A stretch of DNA of 33,854 bases from Gymnopilus junonius (Eukaryota; Basidiomycota; Agaricomycetes; Agaricales; Galerinaceae): NCBI GenBank assembly GCA_015501075.1, contig JADNYJ010000344.1, positions 1 through 33,854 of the forward strand, given 5' to 3'. Under the pieces are notes generated by a model. That model had not been told where the DNA came from. It worked only from the letters and a program-made list of their open reading frames with translations, and searched no databases. Numbering within the stretch: position 1 is the first letter of the stretch; every line of letters begins with the position of its first letter. The translations under genes and the position numbers were made by a program. Below are positions 23,599 through 32,513 of this stretch, in pieces.

Positions 23599-23631
23599 TC
23601 CTCCGTGGTATAGCGGTCATGATACTTTGCA
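23599..23631 (+). tRNA. tRNA-like 5' half, incomplete
   Basis: TCCTCCG, TG, then GTATAGCGGTCATGATAC form a tRNA-like acceptor strand and D-arm (stem GTA/TAC) with an A-box-like TGGTATAGCGG, of the Glu/Asp/Gly type. The next bases, TTTGCAGGATTTC, could start an anticodon stem, but no pairing strand, T-arm or acceptor complement (CGGAGGA) follows within 80 nt. It is a half-tRNA relic next to the end of an F-box pseudogene, not a working gene. Confidence 0.35.
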
Positions 23632-23669
23632 GGATTTCTCTTACTTGCCTCCTCGTACATCTGGAACAT

Positions 23670-24172
23670 TCAAAAAGCAGTCTGGTTCGTGTGTAGGTGT
23701 GATGATATGATTTGTTCGAGGGTGGGTCGGATGAATGGCAAGGCATCTCGCTCTACCTCGGTTTAGAGAGAGCACTTTTACGCTGTTCAGGTCTTGAGCA
23801 CCAAAACGGCCTCCAAAAGGAATGTAAGTCAATTTCTATTGCTACGACCCTTCTCCATATTCGAAAACCTGTAGCAGGGGTTCTCATATTCGGCTGTACC
23901 AGTTGACCAGTTGACGTGTACGAATCCGAATGCCTCGAGATTAGTAAGGTGTGATTTCCTAGGCCAATTCTGAATAGGAGTCTGACCCCTCCTGTGGACA
24001 ATACGAGGGTGGACCATTTACACTGCGGAATAAATGCCACTGCGTGCGGGATAGGAAGGACCGGCCGCGGGAGGCCAAGGCGACAGGAGAGAGTGATCTC
24101 TTCCCTCCTGCGCTGTCGACTTCAATCGATAGTGCAGTCAATAATTTCTTGCGGGAATATTGACACTGACAT
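23670..24172 (-). pseudogene. F-box gene copy 2, frame-broken with internal deletion
   Basis: It opens MSVSIFPQEIIDCTID and then, after one extra T, VDSAGGKRSLSPVALASRG, followed by SFLSRTQWHLFRSV. This is the F-box and the segment after it, as in the neighbouring copy. The sequence then jumps to WPRKSHLTNLEAFGFVHVNW, which in copy 1 lies about 500 bp later, so the leucine-rich middle was deleted. The last recognisable piece is RPTLEQIISSH before a stop near 23670. An intact protein of this class would be an SCF substrate receptor. It lies head-to-tail with copy 1; the tRNA-like half sits just beyond its 3' end. Confidence 0.65.
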
Positions 24173-24272
24173 TGATATTTATTGAATCGACAGTAGTCAG
24201 TGGTCTACTCATCAAACGTGTCTTTCTTTCAGTCTCTGATTCAGCTTGCATGTTTCAGCCAGTCGTACTTGC

Positions 24273-25648
24273 TCAATATCTACTGACTAAACCATCTCGA
24301 CCATATGTCAAGCCGGAAGTGAAGACGACACCTCTCCTAGTTGCCTTGGAGAGAGACGCTTTGAATCCTGACATAACTTCTTTGGTCGTATAAAGTTCAT
24401 AGGCGGCGGGCATCGTATTACTGCGTGTTATAACACGCCCCAAGTTGGAGCCCGTAAAATTTGAAAAAAGCAGCCTCACCTCCTTCACTTTCGAAAATGC
24501 CTCATCTTCCAGCAAATCATCGAATCCCTTCCACGCTCGGCGTGCTTTCACGATGTCAGCGCCATATAATATTGAGCCGTGGTAGGATTCCATGCCGAAG
24601 AACTCCAGGGTTTTGAGCGGGTGCATTTTTGCTGTGATGCTATGATTTGTTCGAGGATTGGTTGGGCTGTGGCTAGGTAATACGGTCTCCTGGTGACGGT
24701 TGAAAGGACTTGGAGGTTGTGTAAGGACTGGATGGCTGGAGGATCTACGTTTAAAAAATATAAGTATGTAGCTTGGGCTGGGTGATTATGAATCGAGTGG
24801 GTTTACCTTCTGACCTGGTTGACCATATCAATTTTCGAATGGTATGCGACGCAGTGGAAATAATCAGATTCACCAGCCTGCTCAAATTGTGACGACTCGA
24901 TGCATAAGAGCATGTCATATACACGAATCCGACCGTATGGAGATTAGTAAGACACGACTTCTGAGGCCAACTCGGAATGGGGACCTCGCCCTCCAGAACG
25001 ATATTGTCAAAGACCAACGTAGTGAGTTGGGAAAGACCAAGAATGGAATCCATGACAGTAATCGGAACGCCCTTCACTGAGCACAGAATAAGACTCCTCA
25101 TCGACTGTTCAAACCCGAATCGCGTCAACACATTCCTGCCGCCCACGCCAACGTCACCAAGGATATGCGGCCAGGTCGTCCGCGGTTGTGTCCCATAATT
25201 GAATCGGATGGCTTCCAAGCGGGGGAGCAGCTGCAACACGGAGGACACACACTCCATTTTACGGGTGCTCAAGCGTTGTGTGATCGCCTTGGTCATACGA
25301 TGATCCCTGTGCGACTCGTCAGGGCACGACCATGATGAACCAAAATGGGAATCATAGGTGTCGTCGATGTTTTCCATGAACACTTCTCGGACGTATGATT
25401 TGATAGAACGGGATTTGGTCAAGAAGGTGTGAAAGGTAGCCCAGTCGTCGGCGTCCTCATAGCGACAGGGTGAGAGAGAGACGTCGATGCTGCGGAATAA
25501 GTGGAATTGTCTCGAGGTAGGAGGGAGCGAGAGACCAAGGCGACTGTAGAAAGAGATTTTTTGCCTCCTGTACTATCGAGTTCGTCAATGACGATGTCGA
25601 TTATTTCTTGAGGAAATATGGCATGGTAGATATTGAGTTCTGTATCAT
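24273..25648 (-). pseudogene. F-box gene copy 1, several frameshifts
   Basis: The first ATG frame (25648, MIQNSISTMP) breaks into FPQEIIDIVIDELDSTGGKK and SLSTVALVSRSLLPR (F-box), and breaks again into QFHLFRSIDVSLSPCRYEDA, DDWATFHTFLTKSRSIKSYV and the long frame to 24807 with VSSVLQLLPRLEAIRFNYG, LSQLTTLVFDNIVLEGEVP and KSCLTNLHTVGFVYMTC. A 62-nt intron follows (24806-24745, GTAAAC/CGTAG), then PAIQSLHNLQVLSTVTRRPY and AQPILEQIIASQ. At the AAAAA run (about 24624) the frame shifts to MHPLKTLEFFGMESYHGS, ending at 24273. Each break is explained by one missing base. It is the fuller of two tandem copies; leucine-rich-type segments follow the F-box. No active product is expected. Confidence 0.7.
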
Positions 25649-26032
25649 TTGCTACGTGTCTAACTCAAGGTAGAAACTGAGACTCGAGTCCGTCTCGGAT
25701 TCATCCGGTCGCAACCCAATCTCAATCTGCTCATTGAGAGAAACCTCATTGAGAGAAACTGACGACGCGATATTGAAAAATCATTTGCAGTATGATACAC
25801 ATGAGAGATTGAACTATAATAACAGGCCAGAACTTATCGTGTCGCGTTGACTATCGAAATTCAAAGCAGGATTTACATGTTCAGAGTACTCAATGTAATA
25901 TATTCGAACCTGATTCCTTACATTAAGTCCGATCCTATAATATTTTAACTCAACCGACAGACTAAATCGTGCTCGTCAGAGAACGGTCGGGTTGGAAAGA
26001 AACTTCCTCTCTTCGCGAACTTGCAAGGTCTC
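25649..26032. other. Intergenic, upstream of F-box copy 1
   Basis: No supported gene. A short direct repeat, CTCATTGAGAGAAAC, occurs twice in a row near 25731-25760. Otherwise I see nothing in it beyond a possible promoter for the F-box copy. Confidence 0.45.
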
Positions 26033-26420
26033 TCATGGCCGCCGTCCTAGCCCTATTCCATCCTCAGTCATACCACGTACATCAGACCGTTCAATGATAG
26101 ATGGGATGTAGGTCATCTGTAGAACTTCAATGAGACTGATATAGCACGGAGATAGAGACGGAACGTACACTGACCAAATACCCACCCTGGGTTGCACGGC
26201 ACGACCATCGAGTCTTATAAGCAGCGTTGAGCCTCCGGCGGCAGCACAACGCATAAATCCAGACAAAAAAAATGGCGCATTATCTGAAGCAGGTGTCGTC
26301 TCGCTCATATACTTGTCGCGGCCAGTTGTATAAGCTGAAATGAGACGCAGGTTGGTTGGTTAAGTGAACCCAAGGAGAAAATGTACGACCTTACCTCTAC
26401 TAATTCCATCCTAGACGTCG
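26033..26420 (-). CDS. Small unknown gene or remnant, paralogue of 29071-29640
   Basis: On the minus strand there is a possible donor (GTAAGG near 26395) with an acceptor (CATTTCAG near 26337), then an exon reading AYTTGRDKYMSETTPASDNA, PFFLSGFMRCAAAGGSTL and LIRLDGRAVQPRVGIW. A possible second intron follows (GTACGT to CTACAG), then MTYIPSIIERSDVRGMTED and GIGLGRRP. The related unit at 29071-29640 shows the same order of splice-like sites and the same final segment. I recognise no family. The start codon and upstream exon are not settled, and selection on the frame is unclear because the paralogue is not open in the same way. Confidence 0.35.
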
Positions 26421-27355
26421 ATACCCATCGTATGTCATGCCCTGGCGACGTGGTACTTGCCACAAGGTTCGATATTGGTTGGTTACGACGCCCTGAGTGA
26501 GCCTAACGCGTACATCGTGTTGTATGATGCAGTGAGATCGTTCGACTTGCGACTTGCTGGCCGCGTCTGGCGCCTGTCTGCCCTATCGAAACGGCGAGGA
26601 AGATCGTCTAGAGGAAGGTACGAGAGCTACGGGTCAGGTTGCTGGTCCTGGCTGGATGGGAGAAGGCAGGCAGCGGCTATTTGGGTTTGTTATTTATGGA
26701 CTCCATCTCCTCCACCAGCGGTTGCAATTTTCGTTCCTGCACCTTCTGATTCTTCATCTTCTCCTCTTACCTTGGAAGCATCGGACATTTGTGATGACTA
26801 TCTCAACAGTGCGCTCGGGTCCTTTCTTATTCTTTGTTCTTGGTCCTTCTCTCGGTCCGAAACTCGTGTCCCTGATTGGAAATTTGCCTCGAAGGGAAAA
26901 AATCCCGTCTCATTCTAAAGCTATTGCACTTGGGGACAGACTCTTATCAAGTAATCACCAACCATCTCATACTGTGCTTTCCAAGTGATTTCGTTTGGTA
27001 TACTTTGGTATACTGCTTATCTTCGAAAAAATATCTAGAGTCGGCCCCTTTCCATCCGTTACGGATATTTTCGCCTCAGTAATGGACAAACGAAATGAAA
27101 ACGCTGACCAAGAATCCATTGTCTCCTAGTCCTTCACTGCTGTTACATCGTGGGCCAATCGAGGGATTGTGGGAGCCAAATATTCCGAACCCCAGTGTCA
27201 CCTAAACTCCCCATGGCCCGTAGTCATTATATTCTACGGCCTCCATTATTATTGCTCTATCATTATTCTGCTAGGTGTAATGGCGCTTCTGGTATCTGTG
27301 TCTTTCATTGTTCGTCGACAATTGCGATCCTGGGAATCTGGCCTTCCCAGCCACC
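26421..27355. other. Intergenic, upstream of gene D
   Basis: Open frames on the plus strand (for example near 26457-26918) have no family signature and no splice support, so I do not call them. The right part should contain the promoter of gene D. Confidence 0.4.
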
Positions 27356-27363
27356 TATAAAAT
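27356..27363 (+). promoter_or_regulatory. TATA box of gene D
   Basis: TATAAAAT lies about 160 bp before the ATG at 27517, similar to the 150-195-bp spacing in genes A and B. The palindromic GTGGCAT motif of A and B is not present upstream here. Confidence 0.5.
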
Positions 27364-27516
27364 GCCTACCTCGCGTCGTTCATTCTCTCCATTCCGGTAG
27401 CTTCATATTCCAGCCCTTCAGCCTTTCATATCTCCTATGCACCAGACTTACAACTAAAGATAGAGCATCACTCATCTTCGCTCAACCCAACCCAACCAAC
27501 CACCCTCTCTCAGCCC

Positions 27517-27960
27517 ATGATCATCCAACCTTCTTTCATTCCAATCTCCCACCGCCGCCAATCACACAACCCACCCACATCCGACGTGGACGACATCGCT
27601 CTCAGCAAAAACCCAGCCCCCCAGCCCCAGCACTCCGAGCGAGGACAACCTGGTTCTGAGCACGCTGATAACGCCATAACTGGTCCGTCCACGCAAGTGG
27701 GCCCCGAATTGGATTTTTGGACCCCTTCCTTCCTTCCCACCCCCCCCCCACATTCGACCCATTGGCCTCACCTCACCCCTATTTCAGAAGATTCCTTGAC
27801 GGCCATTTTCGAAACTGGCGTCTACCCATCCACACCTCCATCTTACCAATCCCACAGCCGCATCCCGAGCACTCTGAGCGAGGACGACCGTCTTCCTCGA
27901 CTCTATCCGAGCGACATTGAAGTGCTTGGCATACCAGGCGAGCCTTGGATCCCAGGGTAG
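27517..27960 (+). CDS. Gene D: disordered protein sharing its C-terminal part with gene B
   Basis: The 147-aa frame starts MIIQPSFIPISHRRQSHNPP. The first 55 residues are Ser/Pro/Gln-rich and unlike gene B. From residue about 61, VGPELDFWTPSFLPTPPP and LTAIFETGVYPSTPPSYQ match gene B (VNPELDFGPLPLP, IFETGVYPDTPTP). The tail is RIPSTLSEDDRLPRLYPSD and EPWIPG. No domain is recognised. It is shorter than gene B (251 aa) and lacks the SPVTPTKTK N-terminus, which instead appears in the broken copy just downstream, so this locus was rearranged. Its TATA box and open frame suggest it may still be expressed; equally it may be a truncated paralogue. Confidence 0.5.
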   Translation: MIIQPSFIPISHRRQSHNPPTSDVDDIALSKNPAPQPQHSERGQPGSEHADNAITGPSTQVGPELDFWTPSFLPTPPPHSTHWPHLTPISEDSLTAIFETGVYPSTPPSYQSHSRIPSTLSEDDRLPRLYPSDIEVLGIPGEPWIPG

Positions 27961-28013
27961 GAGATGACAATCCGGTTTAAAGTGCGAGTCATTGTGGAAG
28001 ATTAGCCTGGGAC

Positions 28014-28086
28014 CTCGGCTGTGCTGTTTGTTTGGTGGTACCAAGTGTACCTAGGGCAAAGACAAAATTTGGTGTTCACGATTCAC
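28014..28086 (+). repeat. Direct repeat element, copy 1
   Basis: CTCGGCTGTGCTGTTTGTT begins a 73-bp element ending TTCACGATTCAC, repeated at 28441-28514 with a handful of changes. It lies in the 3'UTR position of gene D and resembles the 3' flank of gene B near 18790-18830 (minus strand). Confidence 0.85.
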
Positions 28087-28668
28087 TTTAACGCTTACTC
28101 GCTATTCCTTCACTACAGTGCAGTTTACCGCTCTAGACACTAGACGCTAGACGCTTAATTCTTCTTCTTTCTTCTTTCACAAGTGCTCGACTTCACCTAA
28201 CGCTCACGCTCATCCACGCCCATTTCGTCATGTCCCCTGTAACGCCCACTAAAACCAAGCGCGATGGAACCTCCCGCTTGCTTGCCAAGTCCCCAACTTT
28301 CCTAACGCCTTCCTCACCCGAGGCTACACCTCGGAGATTATTGTTTAAGGAAGAGCTGGCGCGCGTCGCCACTACGAAATGTCGATACATACGTCAATGC
28401 GATTCAGATGAACATTTTTTCGCTCCAAGCTCTATTACTGCTCGGCTGTGCTGTTTGTTGGGTGGTACCAAGGTGGTACTTAGGGCGAAACAAAATTTGG
28501 CGTTCATGATTCACACCCCGTTCTTTAACCCCCACATCCCGCCTTCCCTACCTACCAGCCAAACATCCCTACCGGCTTCCAAGTCCCAGATGACGCGGAT
28601 TGGATTTGGGGGGTCGGCCGCGTTCTCTCGTCAAATGTCCCATACGAGAATATCTTGGATAATTTAGG
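28087..28668 (+). pseudogene. Broken partial copy of gene B
   Basis: 28087-28440 is an inverted near-identical copy of the gene B leader and N-terminus, with the ATG at 28230 (MSPVTPTKTKRDGTSRLLAK). Between KEELAR and DSDEHFFA, three single-base losses move the frame through a different reading (VATTKCRYIRQC) and back. At 28441 the copy is interrupted by the 74-bp direct repeat, and a more diverged piece of the gene B middle resumes near 28535 in another frame (QPNIPTGFQVPDDADW, then SSNVPYENILDNL). It then ends at a junction near 28668 with sequence related to 16333 onward. The result is not a functional gene B; a 145-aa chimeric frame remains open. Confidence 0.75.
28441..28514 (+). repeat. 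Direct repeat element, copy 2, inside the broken gene B copy
   Basis: It matches 28014-28086 across its whole length with about eight differences by eye. It sits exactly where the near-identical part of the gene B copy stops, which suggests ectopic recombination or gene conversion between neighbouring family members. Confidence 0.85.
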
Positions 28669-28995
28669 TCCTTGCTCGCAAATGGACCCCGGACTACTGA
28701 AGCTCTGCTGGGTATATATTACTCAATGTACTGATACATACATACTTTTTCACCTTGACAATTTGATTTGATTTTCTAAAGAAATTCATGGGCTTTGTTA
28801 AGGTATCACACGCTGACTCTTGAGCATTCGCGATCCGACTTTGAAAAAGGTAAAACTATATTATTTTGAGGACGACGGCAAAATGGTAACAGTCATAAAG
28901 CTCTCCCTCTTGCATATAACGCCTCGACTCAACTCGACTGACGAGGTACACTACGTTTGTTGGAGGCGGTACAGAGGAATTGGCGCGAAATTGTA
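28669..28995. repeat. Dispersed duplicated segment, copy 2 (pairs with 16330-16600)
   Basis: It keeps the order of matching blocks described for the 16.33-kb copy, with extra inserted bases (for example CATACATACATAC near 28738). The last recognisable match is ACTACGTTTGTTGGAGGC here against ACTACGTTCATCAGAGAGC near 16541. Confidence 0.65.
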
Positions 28996-29070
28996 CTCCC
29001 GAACGTAGTAGGTTACCCAGAGGGTATATTCCTTCCTCCCTTTGTGAACCACGAGGACTTCATAGCTAGC

Positions 29071-29640
29071 GACCCGAGCACCATCCCACCATCCTAAACC
29101 GCCTGCAGCAGCCGCAACAGATACAATAGACCATTCAACGATAGATTGTGGGGGTGGGGCGAGTCATCTGCAGAACTTCGAATGAACCTGAGCTAGCACA
29201 AAGATAAGAGGCAGAACGTACGAAAAAAGTCGACGGTCCCAAAGATACGCCACCTGAGAGCTTGCTACCAAGATGCGTCGTCTACAGTCGCAAGTAACCA
29301 TATCATGGCCAGAGCCAGTTGAAAGATAGCTTGAACGAATGGTGGAAGGTACCCAGGGCGAAGAGCTGATGTGTAAGCGTGGTTGAGCCTGAAAGGACGT
29401 AGGAGTAGAAGAAGAGCGCATATATCTAGGACATAGAAGTCGCGTTGTTTTGAGGCCGTCCTCCCGTTCTCATTGACGCGTCGTGGTGGCACTTTATATG
29501 AGCTGGAATGGTATACAGGTTGGTTTAGTGAATATAAGCGAAGGTTGTACGGGCTCACCTTAGTTAATTCCGTCCTTCACGAGGGATCGACACTCATTTG
29601 TCCATTAGACCCCGGTAATGTCGTGCTTACGAGGATGGCG
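29071..29640 (-). repeat. Diverged paralogue of the 26033-26420 unit
   Basis: Blocks shared with 26.0-26.4 kb, in order on the plus strand: AGACCATTCAACGATAGAT, TCATCTGCAGAACTTC, GAACGTAC, then further right CAGGTTGGTTTAGTGAA and CTTAGTTAATTCCGTCC. The minus-strand frame of the final segment (QSIVEWSIVSVAAAAGG) is out of phase with the preceding splice-like site, and the main exon frame is not shared, so this copy is probably decayed. Confidence 0.5.
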
Positions 29641-29878
29641 ATGTTGGTTGATGCCACGTCGAGTGCAGATATCGCGTAGTATGAAACGGAGAGGTTTTAA
29701 TGGCGAGGTCATCTATGAGAAAGTAAGAAGCGAGCAAGGTAGTGAGGAGGAAGATTGTCGAGAGGAAGGTAGAAGAGTCGCATGAAGGGTTTGCTGGATG
29801 AAAGCGAGGCGGAAGAGGGCCGGTGGTACCGGGACAGCATTCACGTCGGTATTTGGCTCCGATTATTTTTGAATCCAT
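29627..29878 (-). CDS. Possible membrane-anchored exon of the 29-kb unit
   Basis: A minus-strand frame starts MDSKIIGAKYRRECCPGTTG and contains a hydrophobic stretch, FLSTIFLLTTLLASYFLI, that could span a membrane (about residues 38-56). It runs to a GTAAGC donor near 29627. It could be exon 1 of the unit at 29071-29640, but the next acceptor and phase are not clear. No family is recognised. Confidence 0.3.
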   Translation of the reverse strand: MDSKIIGAKYRRECCPGTTGPLPPRFHPANPSCDSSTFLSTIFLLTTLLASYFLIDDLAIKTSPFHTTRYLHSTWHQPTSPSS

Positions 29879-30394
29879 CGTCCTCCACCACGAGAACTAG
29901 TGAGCTAAATACGAGATGAGGAGACAAAAGTGGACGATATCCTCAGGTGATTCGTGATCCAGGACAAATGAGCATCAACGGCCAAGTCGTAGAATCGTAT
30001 TTACGGTGTACGAGCAGATTATCAAGGCGATTGGCAGGAGGTAGACCGGTGACCGTTCGTCCTATGAGGTGAGCTCCTCGATAGGACAGGTCCCTCAGCT
30101 TCAACCTCGTCGACGAGTGGTTACCGGTCTAGGCAGGAGGTAACTATGAGTAGAAGTAGGGCGTCATGCTCGAATCTAACGGGCCATTGTGGATTAGAGT
30201 TTAGAGTATGTGCTACATTCGGGCGGGATTGGAATGCACTTCTGGCACTGTCTATTCCTTTTTTCTTGACGGCTCACTTCCTGATATCATTGTCACGACG
30301 CAAATTTCACTCAAGGTAAATGAGGCAAATATATATGGGATGAATTTATTTCAGGCTCCATTACTGCCTTTGCGCATAATCATAGTAATTCCTG
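29879..30394. other. Intergenic stretch around the MITE-like element
   Basis: Apart from the hairpin element at 30042-30131, no supported gene is visible between the 29-kb unit and the 3' end of the first SDR pseudogene. Its right end should have been the 3'UTR of that SDR gene. Confidence 0.4.
30033..30140. mobile_element. MITE-like 90-bp hairpin element with 9-bp target duplication
   Basis: The 90-bp element 30042-30131 begins TAGACCGGTGACC and ends GGTTACCGGTCTA, terminal inverted repeats matching at 12 of 13 positions. The pairing continues imperfectly inward (TCGTC...GAGGT...GAGCT against AGCTTCAACCTCGTCGACGA), so the whole element folds as one hairpin. GGCAGGAGG occurs immediately on both sides (30033-30041 and 30132-30140), a perfect 9-bp duplication as left by Mutator-type transposases. 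The element encodes nothing and would depend on a transposase elsewhere. No second copy is seen in this window. Confidence 0.75.
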
Positions 30395-31548
30395 TTAGTA
30401 CGAGAACTTCTGACCCACTAGTTTCTCGCTCAACCTCCACAACTTCTCCGCCTCGAAAGGACTGGTGGCCCATGGCTTGATCGTATCGACAGTGGGTCGG
30501 CAACGTGGCAGTCGAGCAAGTAAGAACCGTTGTGGGCTGCGAGAAATAAAACGCAATCAACATTTGCCCAGGGACCCGAATAAGACTGAAATTGATATAC
30601 CAGAAAGGCCGGGGTCAAAAGCAGCGTATACGTGCGTTGCTGTCCCTTTTTCGATCGGTAGCATCTGAGGAATGTAGTCGGGCCTCCCTTCTTTGTTTCC
30701 CAACACGCGATCAATGGCACCTTTGAGGAGCTTGGTTAGTGATGTGTTGTAATGTAGTTTGAAAAAAAGAAAAAAAGTGGACTGACGGATTCTGTCGGGC
30801 AGGGTACTAAAATCCAAGTTGGCTACGGCGTTCGTCAGGGTGGGGGGATGGAGGCTGAATGCAGAAGACCCCTTTTTTGTCCCAATTTTTGAGCCAAAGA
30901 GGTGGCCATCAAGATATTCGCTGTTTGGCTTGACCATACGCGCGTAGGATGTCGTACGTCTTACCGTCCTACCCAAGAATAAATGTAAAAATATTCTAAT
31001 AGCGACGAAGACTCGGACGCAACGACTCACCTCGAAATTGTAGTCGTCGAAGCGGAATTGATTTAGTCGATGACCCTCACTGCTAACATTGACGACACGC
31101 GGCCTTGGACGCAAGGATCTTGTCCATGATCAAGTTGGTGAACAGAAATGCCCGAGGTGGTTAGCCGCGAGCTGTCGTTCGACCCCATCGACAGTGACGC
31201 TAGTCATCGACCAACATGCCGGCGTTATTGACAAGGACATCTACCACTGGGATATCAGACCAACTGTTGACGACCGCAGCGGCGTCGCGGACGCTCTGTA
31301 GGGATTCGAGGTCTACCTGTATTATACGCGTTTTGATGTCAGGGTGGGAGGCGCAATGGCTGCCTGGGTTTTCTCAGCTTTCTTCACGTCGCGAGAGGCG
31401 AGGATGAGCCAGGCTGGACGGGCCTTTGCTATCGTCTGAACGAAATACGCGCCTAGTGAATTAGGGATACTCCAGTCGTAATAATGACTCTGTCTTTGAT
31501 GTAATCGGCGTAGCGCTCTACGAGTTCGTTGGCTGTCGCTGTTGGCAT
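30395..31548 (-). pseudogene. Short-chain dehydrogenase/reductase, copy 1, heavily frame-broken
   Basis: It starts MPTATANELVERYADYIKD and RVIITTGVS, which aligns with copy 2 at 33.7 kb. Recognisable SDR parts follow in changing frames: SLGAYFVQTIAKARPAWLIL, DIKTRIIQVDLESLQSV, DVLVNNAGMLV (NNAG motif), LAANHLGHF, VVNVSSEGHRLNQFRFDDYN (catalytic Ser), YGQAK (catalytic YxxxK), RVLGNKEGRPDY, PIEKGTATHVYAAF and IKPWATSPFEAEKLWRL with TAA at 30395. An intact member would be an NAD(P)H-dependent Rossmann enzyme of the retinol-dehydrogenase/WW-oxidoreductase type. At least six frame breaks against copy 2 (GTATCCC, ATTGCGCC, GACTAGCG, CATTTCTG, CCAAACAGC, CCACTGTC) are single missing bases. The intron after YNFE (GTGAGT) is conserved. 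Confidence 0.8.
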
Positions 31549-32513
31549 TGCGTGTCGTGGGTTGTAAGGAGAGGATACTTTTTTCTAAGTTACTGGATTC
31601 AATGGTCATCCCCTCCAAGTTTTTATGTGAGGTTGCCGTAGGCGTACGACGCCTTTCGGCAGACTAGGAAGTGAAATAAGCGACGATAAATTGGTGATCC
31701 ATTCAACTGAGTGCAAAGTTGTATTCGTAACGAAGTGTCCGTAAATAGATTTGAGAGAAACATATTGACCGCGATGATGTCACGTGTGGAATCCTTTCCG
31801 CCTTGAAATTGTAACAGAGTTGCCTGCAAGTTGAATTTCACAAATCTAGCCGCACCCTTCAATTCCTTTTCAAATTTAAAGTCGACTGGTGCGCTCGCAT
31901 TTTTGAATCCTCTATCGAAAAAAGTGTTATTGGCTTCGCGAAATTCCCGTATAGTCGAGAGGGCTTTCTAATCCGTTCCTCATTCCTTGGTCAGGATGAC
32001 TATCGATGAGTAAATTTTGTGATAAAGTGCACGTGGTTGGAGCACTGGAGGATTGTATCCAGCAGAATACTTCTTTTCCTGACTTATGAGGTGAGCGGCG
32101 AGTGGTGCAGGCACTGGGGAGCAGTTAGGCAAGTCATGATTGCTCAGAACCAGATGTGGGGAAATACAAGTCCGAGTCACGAATAAGAGTAATGATCAAC
32201 TTGATGGCTCCAAAACTCCAACAATTGTACAAAAATAGTCTGCACTCACAGGGTCTATCTGGGCTCAAGTTTAAATTCGTATTCTGATTTATGGCTGCTG
32301 AAATCTGAGAAACCAGCAGGGTAGGCAATGCACTTGCATGCATAGAAAGAGCTGTTGATGGGACATGCGTAATCTACTATTTCCTATACAGTAGTATGGA
32401 ATCTAATCAACTGTCCAAATATTATTGATCAATCGAAGAGTGTGATGAAAAGTGTTTCAATTTATTCTGGAATAATCCAATGCCACAATATAGCCCATTC
32501 TATAGGCTTAATG
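31549..32513. other. Intergenic, between the two SDR pseudogenes
   Basis: No supported gene. Its right part is the 3' flank of SDR copy 2 and its left part the old promoter of SDR copy 1. Short frames here are without family support, and the composition is AT-rich. Confidence 0.45.

Noticed and set aside
26457..26988. Two overlapping plus-strand frames of about 150 aa
   Set aside because: No family, no start context and no splice support; composition does not favour either.
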